This document shows, piece after piece, positions 1-4,240 of a stretch of DNA of 9,312 nt. The stretch's first letter is position 1. Each line of letters starts with the position of its first letter. The stretch spans positions 1-9,312 of the forward strand of contig SVQS01000067.1 in assembly GCA_015065205.1 (NCBI GenBank), read 5' to 3'. Below the pieces are notes generated by a model that ran no database searches, was not told where the DNA came from, and worked only from the letters and a program-made list of their open reading frames with translations. The stretch comes from Oscillospiraceae bacterium (GTDB taxonomy: Bacteria > Bacillota > Clostridia > Oscillospirales > CAG-272). The position numbers and the translations under genes were made by a program.

Positions 1-798
1 CAGGCTTTTGACTTCCTCTTTGAGGACGGCTATATTTTCATCGTCGGCACGACCGATGATCTCGGCAATTTGAATGAGTATCTTTGCCGAAAGAACTTGC
101 TGGATACAAGCATCCACCCACACCATGTGACCGTGCGAAAAGGCAACGTTGTAGCTTGATTCAAAGCGAGGCATATTGTCCATTCCGCACCCCCAACCCG
201 TCGACCAATAGGTGCCGTCGCGCCAGGTACGGAATTCCTTAAGCCACAGATGGTATGCAAGAAGCGGATCAAAAATCTTTTCAAGACGCTCTACGTCACC
301 CGTTTGCGAGTAATATTCCCACTCCGACCATCCAAGAATGTTCGGGCCTGTGGAAGAGGGATCGTGTCTTGAAAAATGCTCGCTCGCGCGATATTCGCAA
401 AGTTCGCGGCAAATAAAGCCGTCCTTGTGTTGATGCGAGTAGAAATTGTCGAGCGTTTTTTGAAAATTAAACGCACGTGCACCGTATTTACCAAACATCA
501 CAATAAACGAGGAATCCCACATAAAGAGGTATCCGTTAAACGCGGTGTCAATAAAGTTGGAAACAAAATGGAACTCTTGGTTGGCGGGGCGAAGATTGGC
601 AAATGCCGTGCGCCAAGCATAGTTGTAGCAGGCGAGCACGTCATCGCGACCGCTCCAGATGGGAGAGGGAAGCAAATGCGCGATCTCTTCGTATTTTGGG
701 AGAGCCTTATCCTCGGCAGGCATCGAGAGAAATACGTTTTTCTTGACAATCGGGGATGCCTCGTAGGTCAGATCTTGATTCATTTGAAAGCTTGGCAT
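1..798 (-). CDS. GH63/MGH1-like (alpha/alpha)6 glycoside hydrolase, partial (3' end outside window)
   Basis: An open frame of 266 codons runs without a stop from an ATG at 798 to the left edge, so only the N-terminal part is present. Seen: a WDSSF segment (residues 94-98), DGFICRE (126-132), GPNILGWSEWEYYSQTGD (151-168) and GMDNMPR (205-211), in the order typical of clan GH-G enzymes (GH63 alpha-glucosidases and MGH1-like mannosylglycerate/glucosylglycerate hydrolases). In that family the Asp of the 'GMDNSPR' motif is the general acid; here it would be D207. The second catalytic residue should lie outside the window. The start is supported by GAGAGG at 806-811, 7 nt upstream and directly after the stop of the preceding ATPase gene, which suggests one transcript with coupled translation; an in-frame ATG at 783 is the alternative. 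No signal peptide is visible, so it probably acts in the cytoplasm on imported oligosaccharide or glycoside. The exact substrate cannot be told; GH15 or GH37 trehalase-like enzymes are less likely relatives. Confidence 0.8.
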   Translation of the reverse strand, partial: MPSFQMNQDLTYEASPIVKKNVFLSMPAEDKALPKYEEIAHLLPSPIWSGRDDVLACYNYAWRTAFANLRPANQEFHFVSNFIDTAFNGYLFMWDSSFIVMFGKYGARAFNFQKTLDNFYSHQHKDGFICRELCEYRASEHFSRHDPSSTGPNILGWSEWEYYSQTGDVERLEKIFDPLLAYHLWLKEFRTWRDGTYWSTGWGCGMDNMPRFESSYNVAFSHGHMVWVDACIQQVLSAKILIQIAEIIGRADDENIAVLKEEVKSL

Positions 799-805
799 AG
801 TGGTA

Positions 806-811
806 CCTCTC
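806..811 (-). promoter_or_regulatory. Ribosome binding site for the glycoside hydrolase
   Basis: GAGAGG on the minus strand, 7 nt before the ATG at 798 and abutting the TAA of the ATPase (812-814). The position decides the start codon and implies that ribosomes finishing the ATPase can reinitiate on the hydrolase. Confidence 0.75.
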
Positions 812-1504
812 TTATAACAATTCTTCTAACATACGCTGTCTGTCACACAAAAAGCGTTTTGTGATTTGATAGCTGAGCGTATCCTCGTATTTACAGGGGG
901 CTATTTTTTCTTCGTCAAATGATAGAATTTCGGCATTTGCGCACCCCAACAAAATGGGCGAATGTGTAACAATGATGAATTGCGCGCCTTTTTGTGCCAT
1001 ATCGTGAATATGCTTCAACAAAGCAAGCTGTCGCGCAGGGGAGAGGGCTGCTTCAGGCTCGTCCATCAGATAAAGACCGGGCTTGTCGTATGCCAAAAAT
1101 TTGAGATTTCCTTCCCCGTGAGAGTTGGAATGATAGTCGTCTCCCTCATAATTTTGCATAGATGCCGTAGCGACATTATAGAACGTCTCGGCTCTGAAAA
1201 AGTAGCCGAATTTAGGACGGCTAAATCCTTTTACCAATGTAATGGAATTGCCCAAAGGGGAGATGTCGTTGTAAGTGCTAAAATGGTAATTTCGCGTACC
1301 GCCCTCCGCATTGTAGCCAAATTCAACGGCGATCGCTTCGAGCAAGGTCGATTTACCGCTTCCGTTTTCGCCAACCAAAAACGTGACAGCGTTATGAAAC
1401 GGTATCTCGGATACGCTTTTAAGAGCGGATATTTTATGGACGTAAGAGCCTTGCGGCACAGAATCCCAATCGATTCGCAAGCCTTGCAAATAAAGATCAT
1501 TCAT
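812..1504 (-). CDS. Stand-alone AAA/ABC-type ATPase (COG3910-like predicted ATPase)
   Basis: A 230-residue soluble P-loop ATPase of the RecF/SMC/ABC-like class. Seen: Walker A GENGSGKST (residues 45-53), an ABC-signature-like SHGEG (128-132), Walker B LYLMDEPEAALSP (144-156) with catalytic E149, and an H-loop VTHSP (179-183). The length fits the small 'predicted ATPase' group that contains only the nucleotide-binding domain, with no membrane segment and no fused nuclease. The start at 1504 is chosen because AGGTGA (1510-1515) lies 5 nt upstream; an upstream extension of the frame to 1801 covers the promoter and the divergent gene and is not real. It is first in a two-gene unit with the glycoside hydrolase 13 bp downstream. 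Its biological role is unknown: such proteins have been linked to DNA repair, defence and metabolite handling, and the neighbouring enzyme does not settle it. Confidence 0.88.
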   Translation of the reverse strand: MNDLYLQGLRIDWDSVPQGSYVHKISALKSVSEIPFHNAVTFLVGENGSGKSTLLEAIAVEFGYNAEGGTRNYHFSTYNDISPLGNSITLVKGFSRPKFGYFFRAETFYNVATASMQNYEGDDYHSNSHGEGNLKFLAYDKPGLYLMDEPEAALSPARQLALLKHIHDMAQKGAQFIIVTHSPILLGCANAEILSFDEEKIAPCKYEDTLSYQITKRFLCDRQRMLEELL

Positions 1505-1517
1505 CACGGTCACCTCG

Positions 1518-1551
1518 CTTTTGAAGTGTGTTTGACGTGCGTTTTCAAAAG
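1518..1551 (-). promoter_or_regulatory. Inverted repeat in the 5' leader of the ATPase-hydrolase unit
   Basis: CTTTTGAA (1518-1525) and TTCAAAAG (1544-1551) are perfect 8-bp complements separated by 18 nt. They fall between the minus-strand promoter and the ribosome site of the ATPase (1510-1515). They could form a weak leader hairpin or be a repressor operator downstream of the transcription start. With only 8 A/T-rich pairs, chance is possible. Confidence 0.35.
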
Positions 1552-1571
1552 TTGCAACACATCTTAAAATA

Positions 1572-1599
1572 ATTATACCACACTCTTGCAAAAAAGCAA
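1572..1599 (-). promoter_or_regulatory. Promoter of the ATPase-hydrolase unit
   Basis: Minus strand: -10 TATAAT (plus positions 1572-1577) with an extended TGG just before it, a 16-bp spacer and a weak -35 TTGCTT (1594-1599). Expected start of transcription is near 1565, giving a leader of about 60 nt. The extended -10 compensates for the poor -35. Confidence 0.7.
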
Positions 1600-1600
1600 G
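1585..1600. repeat. Short inverted repeat CTTGC-N6-GCAAG between divergent promoters
   Basis: CTTGC (1585-1589) and GCAAG (1596-1600) flank six A residues. The left arm carries most of the plus-strand -35 and the right arm most of the minus-strand -35. It may be a regulator site or simply the consequence of two TTGC-type -35 boxes facing away from each other. Confidence 0.5.
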
Positions 1601-1614
1601 AATAATGTTATAAT
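1586..1614 (+). promoter_or_regulatory. Promoter of the HAD phosphatase gene
   Basis: -35 TTGCAA (1586-1591), exactly 17 bp, then -10 TATAAT (1609-1614) preceded by TGT, an extended -10. Expected start is near 1621, leaving a short leader before the GGAGG at 1632-1636. It is interleaved with the divergent minus-strand promoter. Confidence 0.8.
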
Positions 1615-1642
1615 ATTTACAAGATATTTTTGGAGGCACACT

Positions 1643-2461
1643 ATGAACGTTGATGCTATCAAGCAAAAAAAGCTGTATATTTTTGATATGGACGGCACCA
1701 TTTATCTGGGGGGCATTCCCTTTGATTTTGCCATCCGTTTTATCAAAAACCTGCGCGCAGCGGGGAAAAAAGTACTGTTTTTTACAAACAACGCCTCGCA
1801 CACGTCACCTTTTTATCTCAAAAAATTAGAGCGTCTCGGCTACGAGCCTACCGCGGATGAGATTATGACCTCGGGCGACGTAACGCTTGCTTTCTTGCAA
1901 AAATTCCGCAGGGGCAAGAGCGTTTATATGGTTGCCACCGACGAGCTCATTGAAGAATACCGCGCCGCGGGAATTAACATTCTCAATGGCAGCAAGGATA
2001 GAATTGAGAAAGCCGACATTGTCATCACAGGCTTTGATACCTCACTCACCTACGAAAAGCTCGAAACAGCTTGCCGCCTGCTCCGCGAAGGCTCGGAGTA
2101 TCTTTCCACACATCCCGACATCAACTGCCCCACAGAGGATGGTTTCATTCCCGATAGCGGTGCCATTGCCGCCCTCGTGACTGCATCCACGGGAAAGACG
2201 CCCACGTATTTTGGAAAACCCTACCGCGAGACCGTTGAAATGATAGGCGAGGTCACGGGATTTTCGCGAGACGAAATGTGCATTTTCGGTGACCGACTCT
2301 ACACAGATATTGCCCTTGGCAAGAGCTTTGGCGTGTGCTCGGTTCTCGTCCTCTCGGGCGAGACACAGGAGGCCGACGTCGATGCCGCAGAAGAAAAAGA
2401 CAAACCCGACTTCACCTTCCCGTCGCTCAAGGAAGTGAATGACGTGATGTTTGGGGGATAA
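1643..2461 (+). CDS. HAD-IIA family hydrolase (NagD-like phosphatase)
   Basis: A complete 272-residue cytoplasmic haloacid-dehalogenase-type phosphatase. Seen: motif I DMDGT (residues 15-19), with D15 the expected nucleophile and D17 the acid/base; motif II TNN (48-50); the motif III Lys in FGKP (K192); motif IV GDRLYTD (216-222), with D217 and D222 as Mg2+ ligands. The inserted segment between motifs II and III is a C2-type cap, and HPDINCPTEDGFIPDSGAI (157-175) is a typical cap signature of the NagD/AraL/4-nitrophenylphosphatase branch. Known members remove phosphate from sugar phosphates or nucleotides; the substrate cannot be assigned. The start at 1643 is supported by GGAGG at 1632-1636 with 6-nt spacing; the frame is open from 1586 but those codons overlap the promoter. 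It is transcribed alone, divergent from the ATPase-hydrolase pair, and ends in its own terminator. Confidence 0.93.
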   Translation: MNVDAIKQKKLYIFDMDGTIYLGGIPFDFAIRFIKNLRAAGKKVLFFTNNASHTSPFYLKKLERLGYEPTADEIMTSGDVTLAFLQKFRRGKSVYMVATDELIEEYRAAGINILNGSKDRIEKADIVITGFDTSLTYEKLETACRLLREGSEYLSTHPDINCPTEDGFIPDSGAIAALVTASTGKTPTYFGKPYRETVEMIGEVTGFSRDEMCIFGDRLYTDIALGKSFGVCSVLVLSGETQEADVDAAEEKDKPDFTFPSLKEVNDVMFGG

Positions 2462-2472
2462 GAATAAAAAAC

Positions 2473-2503
2473 AAAAAGCAGTCCATTGGACTGCTTTCGT
2501 TTT
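2473..2503 (+). terminator. Intrinsic terminator of the HAD gene
   Basis: A perfect 10-bp stem AAAGCAGTCC (2475-2484) / GGACTGCTTT (2488-2497) with a 3-nt loop, followed by CGTTTT, starts 13 nt after the stop codon. The run of A on the left side means it could also stop transcripts arriving from the convergent gene. Confidence 0.85.
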
Positions 2504-2526
2504 GCTATACCGTCTATAGAACCTGT

Positions 2527-2555
2527 AAAAAAACTCATCGCCGGTGTGCGAATGA
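2527..2555 (-). terminator. Likely terminator of the isomerase gene
   Basis: On the minus strand a stem of 4+3 pairs (TCAT/ATGA and CGC/GCG with one bulged base; plus positions 2535-2541 and 2548-2555) is followed by G and seven T (A-run at 2527-2533). It is about 80 nt past the stop of the gene at 2634. The stem is short and imperfect, so strength is uncertain. Confidence 0.5.
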
Positions 2556-2633
2556 CAAAGAACTATCCCGCGCAGTTTTTCTATTCTTTTCATACTTGCC
2601 CCCAAAAAAGTTGCCGTCAATTCAGATGCCGCG

Positions 2634-3530
2634 TTATTCCTCAAAGCAATCGTATTTTTCAAGAATACATTTTCCCAGCTCATAAAGATAACGCTCGTAG
2701 GCATCCCGAAGCTCTATTGGAGCAGCCTTAAGACGCGTGTCTTTTTCATAGCTTCTTCTCATTTTTGACGGAGTAAATACGTCTCCAACCTCAAAGGTAA
2801 AATAGCCCTTGTATCCAATATCAAACAATCCGTGCATAACGGAATCCAAGTTCAAGGTTCCCAAGAAAGGGGTCAAATGGGAATCGCAGTCTCCCATATT
2901 ATCCTGTATGTGTAACGCCAAAACGTGATTTCCCAACAGACGAAGTGCTTCATCCTGCGGCATTTTCTGCATATTAGCGTGTCCCACGTCCCACACGACG
3001 TGGAACAGAGGGTGATCCACACATTCTACCATTCGCAAAAGATCAGGCGCATTATCCATCCAATAAAGATTGTCAACGCACATTTTATTGAAGTTCTCAA
3101 CAAGGATATTCACACCGTATTTTTCTGCGCGAAGAAGCAACGGCATAAAAAATTCCTTGTTTCGCTCGAACGTTTGCTCCGCAGAAAGTCCCGGCGCGTA
3201 TCCCGCGTGAACCACAAGATTGCGGATGTTCCATATACCGCAAGCATCAATACAGCGAAACGTAGCATCAAGAAAGCTGCCGTCATCCGCAAGCGGTTGC
3301 CCCATAGGAGCGTGCGCTTGAATCAGCTTGATTCCCAGCCTGTCGGCTTGCTTGGATATGCTGTCGACATAGGATGCGAAATCGTTGGAATACACACCGT
3401 TTTGCAAACGGTAATCCTGACAAAAGCTGTAATCCGCGTATCGAAATCCTGCGCGTCTGATACGTTCAAGTGCCTCTGCTTGAGAGCTTGTATAGCCGTA
3501 ATAATCTCCGGTTGTAGTTGCCAGCTTCAT
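2634..3530 (-). CDS. Sugar-phosphate isomerase/epimerase-like TIM barrel (xylose isomerase-like, AP-endonuclease-2 superfamily)
   Basis: A complete 298-residue protein. Seen: the strand-end motifs of a divalent-metal TIM barrel, LIQAHAPMG (residues 69-77), LVVHAGYAPG (105-114), ILVENF (142-147) with E145, VVWDVGHAN (178-186) with D181 and H184, LALHIQDN (204-211) with H207, and YFTFEVGD (243-250) with E247. E145, D181, H207 and E247 match the four-ligand metal site of this superfamily, so it should be catalytically active. Members isomerise or epimerise free or phosphorylated sugars and inositols, or cleave DNA at abasic sites; the sequence looks like the sugar branch (COG1082-like). No secretion signal is present. 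The start at 3530 has AGGAAG about 11 nt upstream, rather far, but the promoter leaves no room for a much longer product. It is convergent with the HAD gene and appears monocistronic. Confidence 0.88.
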   Translation of the reverse strand: MKLATTTGDYYGYTSSQAEALERIRRAGFRYADYSFCQDYRLQNGVYSNDFASYVDSISKQADRLGIKLIQAHAPMGQPLADDGSFLDATFRCIDACGIWNIRNLVVHAGYAPGLSAEQTFERNKEFFMPLLLRAEKYGVNILVENFNKMCVDNLYWMDNAPDLLRMVECVDHPLFHVVWDVGHANMQKMPQDEALRLLGNHVLALHIQDNMGDCDSHLTPFLGTLNLDSVMHGLFDIGYKGYFTFEVGDVFTPSKMRRSYEKDTRLKAAPIELRDAYERYLYELGKCILEKYDCFEE

Positions 3531-3564
3531 AAGCGATCTTACTTCCTTTCACTTTGATGAGATC

Positions 3565-3593
3565 ATTATAGCATAAAATCGGTCGTTTGTAAA
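3565..3593 (-). promoter_or_regulatory. Promoter of the isomerase gene
   Basis: Minus strand: -35 TTTACA (plus 3588-3593), a 17-bp spacer, and -10 TATAAT (3565-3570) with an extended TGC before it. Predicted start near 3558 gives a leader of about 28 nt. Only one -35 base departs from consensus. Confidence 0.85.
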
Positions 3594-3600
3594 GAGTGAT

Positions 3601-3620
3601 GTTTGCCCTTGCGGGCAAGT
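3601..3620 (-). other. GC-rich hairpin with GCAA tetraloop
   Basis: Minus strand TTGCCC-GCAA-GGGCAA (plus 3603-3618), six perfect pairs plus flanking G-T wobbles, closed by a GNRA-type loop. It lies between the end of the Fic remnant and the isomerase promoter and could stop or stabilise RNA coming from the right, but no T-run follows it, so it is not called a terminator. Confidence 0.45.
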
Positions 3621-3638
3621 AAAGCTACCTTTTCTTTT

Positions 3639-3680
3639 TGGAAGAGTACCGTTAAACCGATACAATTAATAGTTTTGTAT
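3639..3680. repeat. Direct repeat, copy A
   Basis: 42 bp matching 4068-4109 at 36 positions by hand count without gaps, starting with TGGAAGAGTACCG. Weaker, gapped similarity (GTGCA, TTTGAAAGA) continues to about 3702. It contains ACAATTAATAGT (3662-3673), a near-palindrome. Copy A begins just past the stop of the Fic remnant and ends about 45 bp before the isomerase promoter. Confidence 0.8.
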
Positions 3681-3705
3681 GCGCGAGGTGCATTTTGAAA
3701 GACAA

Positions 3706-3957
3706 TTATCCTTCCAATATTTTCAAATATCTGTCAAGCCTTGCCTCAATGTATCCGGCAAACAGATTTTCCATAGTGGAGAGCTTACTTTTTACGTGAT
3801 ATTCGTCAAAAGCATTGTAATAAGCCAAACGGTCGGTAAACTTGATGTCAATAGGTGGATAGCCGGCTTTCATCAGTTCGAGGTTCACCAAAAGACGTCC
3901 GGTTCTGCCGTTGCCGTCAATAAAGGGGTGGATGCCCTCAATGGCGTTGGCCTTCTT
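3706..3957 (-). pseudogene. Fic domain protein, C-terminal remnant
   Basis: The frame encodes the complete active-site motif HPFIDGNGRTGR followed by LLVNLELMKAGYPP and about 50 more residues up to a normal-looking C-terminus at TAA 3706-3708. Fic proteins transfer AMP or related groups from a nucleotide to a target hydroxyl, with the motif His as base. Normal Fic domains need some 100 or more residues before this motif (flap and core helices); here recognisable similarity starts only a few residues ahead of it, at about 3957, and the codons further upstream are A/T-rich promoter DNA. No suitable ATG with a ribosome site is found between the promoter and the motif. It is therefore a broken gene, not a small functional Fic; the conserved reading frame suggests the break is fairly recent. 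A toxin or host-effector origin cannot be distinguished. Confidence 0.8.
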
Positions 3958-3964
3958 TTTTAGT

Positions 3965-3993
3965 ATTATACCACATTTGCGGAACAATATCAA
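3965..3993 (-). promoter_or_regulatory. Consensus-like promoter at the Fic truncation point
   Basis: Minus strand: -35 TTGATA (plus 3988-3993), a 17-bp spacer, -10 TATAAT (3965-3970) preceded by TGG. Predicted start near 3958, practically where Fic similarity begins. By sequence it should be active, though its only visible downstream frame is the broken Fic gene. Confidence 0.7.
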
Positions 3994-4067
3994 TATTTTC
4001 GGAATAATATTTTTGCATTTGTCGGGACAATACTGCTTTTTGAAAAAATGTTTTTTGTAAATATAAA

Positions 4068-4109
4068 TGGAAGAGTACCGCTACACCGATGCAATTAATT
4101 GCTTTGAAT
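4068..4109. repeat. Direct repeat, copy B
   Basis: Second copy of the repeat, same orientation as 3639-3680 and 429 bp away. Its core GCAATTAATTGC (4091-4102) is a perfect 12-bp palindrome; the outer pair is G-C here and A-T in copy A, so pairing is kept while the bases change. The gapped continuation reaches about 4138. Apart from this repeat and the promoter at 3965-3993, nothing recognisable was seen between 3958 and 4193. Confidence 0.8.
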
Positions 4110-4193
4110 ATGGGCAGTGCAATAATCGTTTTTGAAAGAATCCCCAAAAAAGCGACCACTTGATGAAGGTGTATCGCGTGGTTTTCGTTGTAC

Positions 4194-4225
4194 AAAAAAA
4201 GAACCACACCCGAGGGTGTGGTTCT
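4194..4225 (-). terminator. Intrinsic terminator of the giant secreted-protein gene
   Basis: A perfect 11-bp stem AGAACCACACC (4200-4210) / GGTGTGGTTCT (4215-4225) with a 4-nt loop; on the minus strand it is followed by a run of T (A-run 4194-4199). It lies 15 nt past the stop codon at 4241-4243. Confidence 0.92.
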
Positions 4226-4240
4226 GGGGGATTTGAGGGA

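Noticed and set aside
30..749. Three short minus-strand frames over the left end
   Set aside because: They overlap the glycoside hydrolase in another frame; the hydrolase frame is open through the left edge and carries family motifs.
1586..1642. Upstream start for the HAD phosphatase
   Set aside because: These codons coincide with the -35 and -10 boxes; GGAGG at 1632-1636 marks the ATG at 1643.
812..1801. Longer version of the ATPase starting at 1801
   Set aside because: The extra 99 codons run through the divergent promoters and into the HAD gene; the ATG at 1504 has a good ribosome site.
2042..2704. A 220-codon minus-strand frame opposite the HAD gene
   Set aside because: It runs antisense through the HAD motifs and its terminator and has no domain of its own.
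3938..4207. An 89-codon minus-strand open frame across the repeat and promoter
   Set aside because: It covers repeat copy B and a promoter and reaches into the terminator; no ribosome site and no family. The partial likeness of the translated repeats (INCIG...VLF) is explained by the DNA repeat.
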